DNA of 25,731 bases from a virus: positions 1 through 25,731 of IMG/VR virus record IMGVR_UViG_3300028024_000178, one strand, 5' to 3'. A program made the position numbers and the translations under genes. Below are positions 7,711 through 14,953 of this stretch, piece by piece. A model generated the notes under the pieces. That model made no database searches. It saw only the letters and a list, made by a program, of their open reading frames with translations, and had not been told where the DNA came from. How positions within the stretch are numbered: position 1 is the first letter of the stretch; the number at the start of each line of letters is the position of its first letter.

Positions 7711-8684
7711 GCCGCGCCGATTTCATCTCGATGACAGCGAGCGCCATCGCCGGCACAGGCGGCAACGGCGCCGTCACCTTGGTGCAGGTCACCGCGCCGG
7801 TGAATGTGCCGACCTTCAGCCAAGCCTTCGGTTCGAGCGCGAGGATGGTCGATTATACGATCATCGACGGCGTGGCCGGAAAATGGGAGAAGGGCTTCGG
7901 CTCGGTCGCCGGCAATGTTCTTACACGCTCGAGCATCCACGAGACCTATGACGGGGCGACCTACCTCTCCGGTAACCCATCGGCGCTGGCTTTCGGCTCG
8001 ACGCCGACGGTGGGAAATATCGTCATCCGCCTAGCCCCGACCAGCGATTTCGCGCTGCCCGTGCCGTCGGCGATCCAGCGGACGGTCGGTAGCGACTCTT
8101 TCCTCGGATATCAGCTTTCGGGCGCTATCGCGACGGACAATAACGGCAGCAACGCGGCGCTCTCGACCGGCATCGAATATTATTTCCCTTATCTGAACCT
8201 CATTCGGGGGAAGATCGATGCGGTGCTGATCGGGATCGGATCGGTCGGTGCGGCCAACGCCGGTGCCAAGCTCGGGATCTATGAGGTCGGCCCCGACGGG
8301 CTGCCCGGCCCTTGCATCACGCTCGCCAATGCGCTGCCGCTGACGGCGACGGGACCGGCCGTCGATGCCACGCCGGCGAGCTGGGGCGTCAACGCCGGGC
8401 CGATACGGTTGACGCCGGGCTGGTTCTACATCGGCGCGATGGTCAATGACGCCACGGCACAGCTTCAGATGTTTCAGGGCATTTCCGGCCGCGCCCTGAT
8501 CTATCCCCCGACCGGGCGGGTCAATGGCTACGGCTTCGGCACGAGCGTCCGCAAGACCGCCCAGAACAGCTACGCGACCGGATTGCCGACCGGCGTGCCG
8601 TCCCAGACGGGCGGAACCTACGTGCTCGGCAACATGAATGACGGCCTCGGAATGCTCGCGGTCGGGTTAAGGATCAACAACTGA
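7707..8684 (+). CDS. Fibre-like / appendage protein in the neck region
   Basis: The frame is open from 7644, but the ATG at 7707 overlaps the cupin stop and has GGAAGG at 7693-7698, so it is the likely start (325 residues). The first ~115 residues contain MVDYTIIDGVAGKWEKGFGSV and NVLTRSSIHETYDG. This resembles the small beta module seen at the front of many phage fibre and appendage proteins (YTIxDG...WExGxG...LxR). The remainder is Gly/Ala/Ser/Thr-rich and beta-like, including GSDSFLGYQLSGAIATD and GGTYVLGNMNDGLGM. A DUF4376-type gene follows with a one-base overlap, as fibre genes are often followed by assembly partners. It may form neck whiskers, capsid fibres or a second receptor-binding protein. 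Confidence 0.6.
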   Translation: MSRADFISMTASAIAGTGGNGAVTLVQVTAPVNVPTFSQAFGSSARMVDYTIIDGVAGKWEKGFGSVAGNVLTRSSIHETYDGATYLSGNPSALAFGSTPTVGNIVIRLAPTSDFALPVPSAIQRTVGSDSFLGYQLSGAIATDNNGSNAALSTGIEYYFPYLNLIRGKIDAVLIGIGSVGAANAGAKLGIYEVGPDGLPGPCITLANALPLTATGPAVDATPASWGVNAGPIRLTPGWFYIGAMVNDATAQLQMFQGISGRALIYPPTGRVNGYGFGTSVRKTAQNSYATGLPTGVPSQTGGTYVLGNMNDGLGMLAVGLRINN

Positions 8685-9232
8685 TGAGCGACCCACTCGT
8701 ACCGTTCCCCGTCAGATATACCGAGCAGGGATTGGGGCTGCATGCAGCAGTCGCGGCTGCCGGATTTTTGCTGCGCCAGATCGATGGAGCATGGTTCGCC
8801 TCCGATCCTTCGGTCCAACAGATTATCGACAATTACAATCCGCTGCCGGCAGTGCAGAGTGCCGCCATGATTGCGGCTCAAGCCCATTACGACGCGATCA
8901 TCGCGGCGGGCTTTTTCTACCAGGGCAAGAGCTTCCAGATCGATCCGGCATCGCAGGCGAATATGGCGGCGGCTGGTGCCATGGCGCTCGGTTCGATCAC
9001 TAATCCGGCCTCGAATCCTTGGCCTGCCGCCTTCGACTGGATCGCGGTGGATAATAGCCGGGTGCCGATGACGGCGCCGCAAACCTATGCCTTCACCTAT
9101 GCGGCGGGCGGTTATGTCAGCGCCTGCATCCTCTATCATCGCTCGCTCAAGGATCAGATCCTTGCCGCGACGAGTGCTGCCGCCGCGCAGGCGATCGATG
9201 TGACGGCCGGCTGGCCGGCCAACGGAGGGTAA
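8684..9232 (+). CDS. DUF4376-like fibre partner protein
   Basis: This 182-residue protein starts on the last base of the upstream stop codon (TGATG). The C-terminal half reads FQIDPASQANMAAAG, then PWPAAFDWIAVDNSRVPMTAPQTYAF. This is the S-Q-x-N plus W-x-x-x-DN-x-x-V-P-M-T pattern I associate with DUF4376 domains found at the end of phage fibres or in small proteins encoded beside them. The N-terminal ~90 residues are a separate helical region. A second gene with the same style lies after the main tail fibre at 23415. The function is probably fibre assembly or tip formation; direct evidence is lacking. Confidence 0.6.
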   Translation: MSDPLVPFPVRYTEQGLGLHAAVAAAGFLLRQIDGAWFASDPSVQQIIDNYNPLPAVQSAAMIAAQAHYDAIIAAGFFYQGKSFQIDPASQANMAAAGAMALGSITNPASNPWPAAFDWIAVDNSRVPMTAPQTYAFTYAAGGYVSACILYHRSLKDQILAATSAAAAQAIDVTAGWPANGG

Positions 9233-9235
9233 GCC

Positions 9236-10558
9236 ATGAGTTTCGGCGCGGTCGCGTTCGGCCTGTCGTCCTTCGGCACGGCGCCGGCAGGTGCCGCGAC
9301 GAGCGTCACAGGCTCGGGCAAGGCGGGCTCGGCGGCGCCAACGGCCGCCGGGACCGGCAATTTCAGCGCATCGATTTTCGCCGGAGGCGGATCAGCGGTT
9401 CTGCCGGTCACACGGATTCTGGGGGCAGGCCGCCTCGATGAGAGCGCCGCCGCGGCAAGTGCGGCTGGGCGAGTAACGGCGAACGGTGCCGGCCTGCTCG
9501 GCGTGACGGGGTCCGGCGTATCCATCTGTGCGCTTAGTAGGTTCGCCGGCGCGGGCAACACATCGCCGCCTGGAGTGGGCGGCGCCAGCGCTTTGATCGC
9601 CGCATCTCCCGGCGCTGCCGGCACAGGCTTGCTCGGGGAAACCGGCAGCGCCAGCCTCATCGACGCCGGACCTCGGTTCTCGGGACTCGGCAGCGCCGTT
9701 CCGCCCGGCTTCAGTGGTAACGGCTTCGTCGCGAACGGCTCTTCTTTCGTGTCGGGCAGTGGCCGGCTCGAAATTGTGGGGCGCAGCACCATGACGCTGG
9801 TCGCGACGGCAGTCCTGGGCATCGGGCAGAGTTCGGCCAGCCCTGTCGTCGGTGCCGGAAGCTTGATCGGTACTTCGAGCATGATCAATGGGACTGGATT
9901 GAGTGGCGGCGGCGGCATGAGCGGCGATCGGTTGCAGAGCCTGATCTACCGGCGCGGCTATGCCTCTCTCGCGGCCAAGGCCGGTTTGCCCTATCGCCAA
10001 TTCCGGCCGGCCGGGCCGTTCGACCCGATGAGCGGTCCGCCGCTCGGCATCCTGCCGGTCCTGTTCGGCCAGGACGACCGACTTCAATCGCCGAACCTTT
10101 ATGGCAACGCGGTGTGGCACGTCTGGATCGACGGCACGGCGACCGAGGTTGCCGATATTCTCATCGGCGATCGAACCTTCTTCATCGTCGCCCAGCAGCC
10201 GTTGCTCCCGATCCTTGCGGTGGAGGCGCCGCGCACCGTCGATGTCAGCCGGCCGTTCCATCAAACGCGAATCGGTTTCTCGCCGATCTATGGCGGTACG
10301 ATACCGGCTCTGGAGACCGTCATCATGCGCCAATGGCCGGCTTCGATCCTGCAGGGCGGCGGCGGCGACAGCGCCAACGCCGCACTGCCCGACGAGGTCA
10401 GGGCGCTGGGCTGGAGCATGCTGCTGCCTCAAGTTCCGGGCGTCGTTCTGCGCCCCTCCGATGTCGTCTCCGACGAGTTGGGGCGGCGCTACACGATTGC
10501 GTCGGCCGAGCTGACCAGTTTCGGCTGGCGATTGACGATCCACCAGGCAGAGAGCTGA
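9236..10558 (+). CDS. Head-closure protein fused to a Gly/Ala/Ser-rich repeat domain
   Basis: The 440-residue protein has two unlike parts. Residues 1-228 are low complexity, built from imperfect units around 'GxGxLxG' (GAGRL, GAGLLGVTGSG, GTGLLGETGSAS, GSGRLEIVG, GAGSLIGTSS), and probably form stacked beta turns. Residues 229-440 are a normal globular domain: RLQSLIYRRGYASLAAKAG, PNLYGNAVWHVWIDG and RTFFIVAQQPLLPILAVEAPR. I recognise this as a family of small proteins in alphaproteobacterial prophage neck modules, likely head closure. The strong ribosome site GGAGGG at 9224-9229 supports the start at 9236, and no internal start with a good site is obvious near 9920, so the fusion appears real. 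The repeat part could project from the neck as a whisker or decoration. Confidence 0.65.
   Translation: MSFGAVAFGLSSFGTAPAGAATSVTGSGKAGSAAPTAAGTGNFSASIFAGGGSAVLPVTRILGAGRLDESAAAASAAGRVTANGAGLLGVTGSGVSICALSRFAGAGNTSPPGVGGASALIAASPGAAGTGLLGETGSASLIDAGPRFSGLGSAVPPGFSGNGFVANGSSFVSGSGRLEIVGRSTMTLVATAVLGIGQSSASPVVGAGSLIGTSSMINGTGLSGGGGMSGDRLQSLIYRRGYASLAAKAGLPYRQFRPAGPFDPMSGPPLGILPVLFGQDDRLQSPNLYGNAVWHVWIDGTATEVADILIGDRTFFIVAQQPLLPILAVEAPRTVDVSRPFHQTRIGFSPIYGGTIPALETVIMRQWPASILQGGGGDSANAALPDEVRALGWSMLLPQVPGVVLRPSDVVSDELGRRYTIASAELTSFGWRLTIHQAES
9290..9915 (+). repeat. Coding imperfect repeat encoding GxGxLxG units
   Basis: Within the head-closure gene the DNA encodes a run of imperfect, roughly 25-40 residue units centred on Gly-x-Gly-Leu/Ser motifs at residues about 64, 85, 128, 149, 174, 195 and 206. 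The units are too diverged for a simple DNA tandem repeat and are best seen at protein level. Composition is dominated by G, A, S and T with periodic hydrophobic residues. Confidence 0.5.
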
Positions 10559-10561
10559 GCC

Positions 10562-11401
10562 ATGGCAGATATCTCGGATGCGCGGCAGGCACTGGCTCAA
10601 ATCATCGCCGGTCTCATCTACCCAGCCGGCGTGCCGGCCGGCACCATGCCGTCCGCAGCGGTGATCGGCGCTCCTGTCAGGATCTACGCGGGCAGTCCGG
10701 AACGTGAAGCGCTCGATGCGGATCTGGCGGCCGGCATCGTCAACATCACGGTCGAGACCGGCCAGGACGGTGTAAACACCACGCGTTTTCCGGCGGTCGA
10801 TCAGGTGATTTCGGTCGAGCCGCCGAGCCTGTCCTGGGTGGTGGCGGGCATCGGCGCCACACTCTGCGGCGCCGTTGCCACCCCGCAAAATGCCGGGCTG
10901 CTGGTCGATGGCAAGGCCTATCTCTACGCCGTGCAGCCGGCCGATACGCTCGAAACGATCGGTGCCGCGTTGGCCGCTCTCGTTGCCGTCGATCAGGCGG
11001 CCAGCGCCGAAGGCGCTACTATCGTCATGCCGAACAGCCATCGGATCGTCGGTCGGATCGGCACGGTCGGACGGACCTTGCGGGAAGTCGGGCGCGAGAT
11101 CATCACCGTGCATGTTTCGGTCTGGGCGCCCTCGCCGACATTGCGGCAGGCGGCGGCCGCCGCATTCGAGCCCAATCTGCGCGACTTGCGCCGCTTTCCC
11201 CTGCCGGACGACTCGATTGCCCAAATCTGGGCGGAGCGGAGCAATGACGAGGATCGGCTGGAGAAGGCGGCGCTCTATCGGCGCAATGCGCTTTATAAGC
11301 TCGAATATGCCAGCACGATCGCCGGCACCGCGTCGCAGATTCTGAGCTTCACGGAGAACGTCGCGGCCGGGGCGGCGCCGGCGGTGATGCTGGCGGGATG
11401 A
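10562..11401 (+). CDS. Tail terminator / completion protein with LysM-like insert
   Basis: The 279-residue protein has the N-terminal helix and mixed alpha/beta pattern of a tail terminator (ARQALAQIIAGLIYPAG; NITVETGQDGVNTTRFP). The C-terminal part, VSVWAPSPTLRQAAAAAF then LYRRNALYKLEYAST, matches a phage family I know at this position. Residues 119-158 look like a LysM module inserted in the middle: AYLYAVQPADTLETIGAALAAL, ending GATIVMP, that is Y-x-V-x-x-x-DTL...I-A...G-x-x-I-x-x-P. It lies immediately before the tail genes, where terminators that cap the tube and join it to the neck are encoded. The stop lies only 4 bases from the stop of the convergent - strand gene. Confidence 0.65.
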   Translation: MADISDARQALAQIIAGLIYPAGVPAGTMPSAAVIGAPVRIYAGSPEREALDADLAAGIVNITVETGQDGVNTTRFPAVDQVISVEPPSLSWVVAGIGATLCGAVATPQNAGLLVDGKAYLYAVQPADTLETIGAALAALVAVDQAASAEGATIVMPNSHRIVGRIGTVGRTLREVGREIITVHVSVWAPSPTLRQAAAAAFEPNLRDLRRFPLPDDSIAQIWAERSNDEDRLEKAALYRRNALYKLEYASTIAGTASQILSFTENVAAGAAPAVMLAG

Positions 11402-11405
11402 AAGT

Positions 11406-12143
11406 TTATGGAGCCAGGCATTCGGCCTCCATGGTGATGAGGTCGTAGGCCTCCAACCTGGCATCGTCGAAGGATTGCCAGTCACGGCCGGGGACGCGGC
11501 CGCTAGCGCTCAGGAAATGATCGCCGCCGCCTCCGGCGACACGCCAGGCGACATTATAGCTGACCCAGGCTTGGCCGATCGTTCGCTCGCTGACGGACGA
11601 TCGCTTGCCGGGATGGCCTACGAGCTGCTCCAGCTCCGGTATCCGCGTCGAAACGAAAGGATCCTGAGCCAGGCTGACGGTGAGAAGATCGGTCACCACC
11701 GCGTCCTGGAGCGTGCTGTCCGTGCCCGGTGGCAGCTCTTTGCATAGAGGACAGACGCAGGGATTCGGATCGACCAGGCTGCCCTCGAATTGGCCGGAAG
11801 GGCGGTAGCTGACATGGAAGGAACGGTTGTTCTTCGCGGACAGCCGGTAGATGTCGAGCCGACCAACCAGCCCCTGGCCGGGGGCATAGCTTTCCCTGGC
11901 GTAGCCGGGTTGGCCAAGCAGTGCCAACAGCCGCTGGCGATCGAGATTGTCGAGCTTCGTCTCGGCGAGGAAGCGATCCAACAGCACTTCGCGCGACCAT
12001 TGCTGCGATCGGGGATCGGCGGCGTGCCGCCAAGCGTCGGTCGTGAAATGCGATGCCTCCTGGGCGCCCGCCGGCAGGGCAAGGACTACCCCGAGCCCGA
12101 TTGCCGGAACGAGGCTTCGCAGGGCTTTGGAACTAATCGGCAT
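11406..12143 (-). CDS. Secreted protein with BamE/SmpA-like half, lysogenic-conversion candidate
   Basis: This 245-residue protein runs against the late operon. It starts with a clear signal peptide: basic SSKALR, a hydrophobic core LVPAIGLGVVLALP, and an AGA-Q cleavage site at 27/28. The mature N-terminal region reads AWRHAADPRSQQWSREVLLDRFL then LDRQRLLALLGQPG, like the helical start of BamE/SmpA-type domains (W...D...R..M..DLL...R.x.V..LLG.P). After it come beta strands IYRLSAKNNRSFHVSY. A CVCPLC cluster (C129, C131, C134) and a late cysteine follow, so disulfides or a metal site are possible. Its codons look like those of the neighbours, not low-GC. It would be expressed from its own promoter in the lysogen and act in the periplasm; an envelope-modifying role is inferred. 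Confidence 0.7.
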   Translation of the reverse strand: MPISSKALRSLVPAIGLGVVLALPAGAQEASHFTTDAWRHAADPRSQQWSREVLLDRFLAETKLDNLDRQRLLALLGQPGYARESYAPGQGLVGRLDIYRLSAKNNRSFHVSYRPSGQFEGSLVDPNPCVCPLCKELPPGTDSTLQDAVVTDLLTVSLAQDPFVSTRIPELEQLVGHPGKRSSVSERTIGQAWVSYNVAWRVAGGGGDHFLSASGRVPGRDWQSFDDARLEAYDLITMEAECLAP

Positions 12144-12210
12144 CGCGCGGACCCTATCTTGGTTTCATCGAAAGCAGAGCTATTCCACCGAACCACGAAA
12201 GAGACAAGCC

Positions 12211-12378
12211 ATGCATGTGTACACCGTCCGCGAGCCGTTCGCCGGTTTCGCGAAAGGCGATGTTTTGCCGGCCGAGACCGTCGCCAAGCTCGAGGCCGAG
12301 GGCGACCGCGACCTCGATCATCACCTGATCCGGCTGTGGCGCCCGGACCCGGCGCCCAGCGCCCACGACGCGATCTGA
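12211..12378 (+). CDS. Small protein upstream of tail sheath
   Basis: A 55-residue protein beginning MHVYTVREPFAGFAKGDVLP and continuing ETVAKLEAEGDRDLDHHLIRL. The frame is open from 11947, but the ATG at 12211 follows a purine-rich AAAGAG and is the only sensible start outside the antisense gene. The 'F-A-G-F-x-K-G-D' turn with a following helix resembles short phage proteins encoded just before sheath genes. The 67-base gap to the divergent - strand gene must hold that gene's promoter. The role is unknown; it may be a minor tail or regulatory protein. It ends 24 bases before the sheath start. Confidence 0.6.
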   Translation: MHVYTVREPFAGFAKGDVLPAETVAKLEAEGDRDLDHHLIRLWRPDPAPSAHDAI

Positions 12379-12402
12379 TTTTCCGCTTCCAGGAGCTTTC
12401 CA

Positions 12403-13938
12403 ATGCCAGCCGTGATTACTCAAGCCGGCGCCTTGAACACCACGGCACTGATCGTGCCGGACGCCTATGTTCAGATCGTGCCGCCTTCGGTCAATGTCTT
12501 CAACGGGCAACCCACCAACGTCCTGGGCGTGGTCGGCACCGCCAGCTGGGGACCGGTGAACCAGCCGGCGATCGTCGGCAGCATGCAGGGCTTCGCTCAG
12601 CTCTTTGGTCCGATCCAGCCGCGCAAATATGATCTCGGCACGCAGGTTGCGACAGCCGTGCAGCAAGGGGCGGGCAATTTCCGCTGCGTACGTGTGACCG
12701 ACGGCACCGATACGGCCGCCAGTGCTGCGCTCGATACGGCCCCGGTCAACATCACCTTCGCGTCGAAATATACCGGCTCCTACGGCAATGGCGCCCAGGT
12801 GACGATCAGCCCCGGCTCGAGCTCGACCGCGGCAATGCCGACCTTCAAATTGACCGTGGCGATGCCGGGCGTGCAGGAGGTGTTCGACAATATCGGCGGC
12901 ACCGGCGCGGCACTCTGGGCGAACATGGCGAACGCCGTCAACAACGGCATCAGTGCCATCCGCGGACCGTCGGCGCTGATCGTCGCCACGGCCGGGACCG
13001 GCGCCGCCGCACCGGTGCCAGCAACCACGCCCCTTACCGGCGGCACGGACGGCGCCGGCACGATCACGGCCACGACGCTCGTCGGCCAGGATACGATCCC
13101 GCGCAAGGGAATGTTCGCCCTTCGGTCCCAAGGCGTCTCGGTCGCGTGGCTCGCCGATGCCGACGACAGCACGCAATGGGCCGGCCAGCTCGCCTTCGGG
13201 ATCTCCGAAGGCATCTATATGATCGGTACCGGCCCGGTCGGCGACACCATCGCCAACGCTATCACCGCCAAGCAGACGGCCGGTATCGACAGTCCTTGGT
13301 TCAAGTTGATGTTTGGCGACTGGATCTATTGGCAAGACAGCGTCAACAACGTGCTGCGCCTGGTCAGTCCGCAGGGTTTCGTCGGCGGCCTGCTTGGGAA
13401 TCTGTCGCCGCAGAATTCGACGCTGAACAAACAACTCTTCGGCGTGGTCGGTACGCAGCGTTCGTCCAGCCCGGCGAACGGCACCTATGCCTATGCCGAG
13501 CTGCAAAGCCTGATCGGCGCGGGGTTCGACCTGATCGCCAATCCCTCCCCGGGCGGCGCCTATTTCGGCGCGCAGGCGGGGCACAACAGCTCGAGCGACC
13601 CAGCGCGCAACACGGACGCCTATACCCGCATGACCAACTTCATCGCGGCCTCGTTGGGAGCCGCGACCGGGCGCTTCGTCGGCCAACTGCAGACACCCCA
13701 GCAACAGCTCGACGCCAAGGCGTCGCTCGACGATTTCTTTTCAGGCCTGGAAGGGCAGGGGCAGATCAGCGCGTTCAAGGTGACGCTCGACGCCAGCAAC
13801 AATCCGCAATCGCGCCAGGCGCTGGGATACGAGCAGGCCGACATCCAGGTGACCTATCTCAACGTCGTCGAGAAATTCCTGGTGAATTTCCAGGGCGGCG
13901 GCTCGGTCACCATCGCCGCTGCCGTCAATCAGAACTGA
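12403..13938 (+). CDS. Contractile tail sheath protein
   Basis: This 511-residue protein forms the contractile outer tube. The N-terminus has the sheath signature DAYVQIVPPSVNVFNGQPTN followed by VLGVVGTASWGPVNQPAIVGS and FGPIQPRKYD. The middle carries a Thr/Ala-rich beta domain. The conserved C-terminal domain begins near RNTDAYTRMTNF and includes QQQLDAKASLDDFFSGL, then QVTYLNVVEKFLVNFQGGG, the strand exchanged between sheath subunits. A ribosome site AGGAG at 12391-12395 lies 7 bases before the ATG. The tube gene follows after 27 bases. Length is in the normal range for phage sheaths. This gene defines the phage as a myovirus type. Confidence 0.95.
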   Translation: MPAVITQAGALNTTALIVPDAYVQIVPPSVNVFNGQPTNVLGVVGTASWGPVNQPAIVGSMQGFAQLFGPIQPRKYDLGTQVATAVQQGAGNFRCVRVTDGTDTAASAALDTAPVNITFASKYTGSYGNGAQVTISPGSSSTAAMPTFKLTVAMPGVQEVFDNIGGTGAALWANMANAVNNGISAIRGPSALIVATAGTGAAAPVPATTPLTGGTDGAGTITATTLVGQDTIPRKGMFALRSQGVSVAWLADADDSTQWAGQLAFGISEGIYMIGTGPVGDTIANAITAKQTAGIDSPWFKLMFGDWIYWQDSVNNVLRLVSPQGFVGGLLGNLSPQNSTLNKQLFGVVGTQRSSSPANGTYAYAELQSLIGAGFDLIANPSPGGAYFGAQAGHNSSSDPARNTDAYTRMTNFIAASLGAATGRFVGQLQTPQQQLDAKASLDDFFSGLEGQGQISAFKVTLDASNNPQSRQALGYEQADIQVTYLNVVEKFLVNFQGGGSVTIAAAVNQN

Positions 13939-13965
13939 TCCGATATTCTTCAGGAGAGCCAGCTC

Positions 13966-14409
13966 ATGCCGGTCAATGTCGGCGCGCCGAACGCATTCAA
14001 TTTCGGCAAGGACGCGGTCTTCACCATCATCGGGCCGCTCGGAATCCTCAACTATCCCGTCACGCAGGGCGAGTATAAGCAGCAGACCAAGCCCGTCGAA
14101 AGCCGGCCGCTCAACAGCCCGCCGATCTATGCCGAGATCCCGGACGGCTGGAGCGGCAGCTTCTCGTTCGACCGCGTCGGACGGCAGCTCGACGATCTCT
14201 TCGCTCAGATGGAGCAGAGCTACTGGGCGAGCGGGCAGCTGTTTAATTTCTCGGTCACCGAGACCATCCAGGAGGTCGACGGCTCGATCTCGCAATATCG
14301 CTTTCAGAACATGGCGGTGAAGCTCGAAAGCGGCGGTATATTCAAGGGCGACGGCAAGGTCGATATGAAGCTGTCCTTCCGCTGCAGCCGTCGCATGCTG
14401 GTGCAGTGA
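13966..14409 (+). CDS. Tail tube protein
   Basis: The 147-residue protein follows the sheath with its own AGGAGAG ribosome site. It is beta-rich: DAVFTIIGPLGILNYPVTQG, SGSFSFDRVGR, LFNFSVTETIQEVDGSISQYRF and KLESGGIFKGDGKVDMKLSFRCSRR. The pattern fits tube proteins of contractile tails, which stack as hexameric rings inside the sheath. The first residues (MPVNVGAPNAFNFGKD) contain the short arm seen in tubes. The stop shares a base with the start of the chaperone gene. Confidence comes from the sheath-tube-chaperone order. Confidence 0.9.
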   Translation: MPVNVGAPNAFNFGKDAVFTIIGPLGILNYPVTQGEYKQQTKPVESRPLNSPPIYAEIPDGWSGSFSFDRVGRQLDDLFAQMEQSYWASGQLFNFSVTETIQEVDGSISQYRFQNMAVKLESGGIFKGDGKVDMKLSFRCSRRMLVQ

Positions 14410-14789
14410 TGAGCGAGGTTCAGGTCACGATCCATTCGGACGGGGCAGCCGCTTCGGCCACTGCTCCGCCAGACCCGAAGCGGGTCATCCGGTTTACCGA
14501 TGGACGCGGCCGAGAGGTCGCATTCCGTAGGCTTACCCTATCGCGGCGGCTGCATGTGCTGGGCTTGTTGGGCGAGGCCGGCGACAGCGACATCATCCAA
14601 TACTACGCGATGATCGCGTGCAGCGTCGTCGAGCTCGCCGGCGATCCAATTCCCTTGCCGGCCAGCCGTTTGCAGTTGGATGCGCTGCTCGACCGGCTGG
14701 AGGAAGAGACGCTGGCTGAGATTGCCAAACGCTATGGAGAAGCTTTCAACCTTACGAACCGACAGGGGGCTTCCTTAAAAAAAGGGTAG
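14409..14789 (+). CDS. Tail assembly chaperone, zero-frame product
   Basis: A 126-residue chaperone that holds the tape measure until tube proteins assemble, analogous to lambda gpG or the first protein of the Mu/P2 pair. The start is ATG at 14409, overlapping the tube stop. The protein is partly acidic: VIRFTDGRGREVAFRRL, LHVLGLLGEAGDSDIIQYYAMIACSVVEL and LLDRLEEETLAEIAKRYGEAFNL. It ends SLKKG then TAG at 14787. The run of seven A bases just before the stop is a shift site; ribosomes that slip back one base continue to 14953. The 'zero-frame plus extended' design is the standard two-product chaperone arrangement of long-tailed phages. Confidence 0.85.
   Translation: MSEVQVTIHSDGAAASATAPPDPKRVIRFTDGRGREVAFRRLTLSRRLHVLGLLGEAGDSDIIQYYAMIACSVVELAGDPIPLPASRLQLDALLDRLEEETLAEIAKRYGEAFNLTNRQGASLKKG
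14777..14783 (+). other. Programmed -1 frameshift site (A7)
   Basis: The zero-frame codons are TTA AAA AAA GGG TAG, so the heptamer A AAA AAA lets both lysine tRNAs slip back one base and re-pair perfectly. The -1 frame then reads AGG GTA GGG GAC and stays open. GGG and a stop codon follow immediately, which may favour slippage. Confidence 0.8.
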
Positions 14790-14953
14790 GGGACGCCGAG
14801 CTTCGCGAGATCTTGTGGCTCGTCAAGCACGGCGTCCCATTCGATGTCGCCGAAGCGCTCGATCCGTTCGATCGGGCGGCCTGGAGTATCGTATTCGGAG
14901 AATTCTCAGGCCGCCGCTTCGACTATCAAGAAATGGCGTGGTGCCGGCCTTGA
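14783..14953 (+). CDS. Tail assembly chaperone, frameshifted C-terminal extension
   Basis: Reading in the -1 frame from the A7 run adds 56 residues (total about 181). The extension reads RVGDAELREILWLVKHG then VPFDVAEALDPFDRAAW and FGEFSGRRFDYQEM, ending WCRP. This is the typical C-terminal half of tail assembly chaperones: a WLVxHGVPFDVAxxLxxxxRxAW motif followed by GExxGxxFD. There is no separate start codon with a ribosome site, so it is only made by frameshifting. The final 28 bases overlap the convergent - strand gene. The conserved meaning of this frame is good evidence that the shift is functional. Confidence 0.85.
   Translation, partial: RVGDAELREILWLVKHGVPFDVAEALDPFDRAAWSIVFGEFSGRRFDYQEMAWCRP

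Noticed and set aside
9392-11485. 697-codon open frame on the - strand
   Set aside because: Covers two coupled + strand genes with clear domains and ribosome sites; its translation is Arg/Asp/Gly-rich with no recognisable domain, so it is a GC-bias shadow.
12154-13704. 516-codon open frame on the - strand opposite the sheath
   Set aside because: The sheath is unmistakable on the + strand; this translation has no motif or start context.
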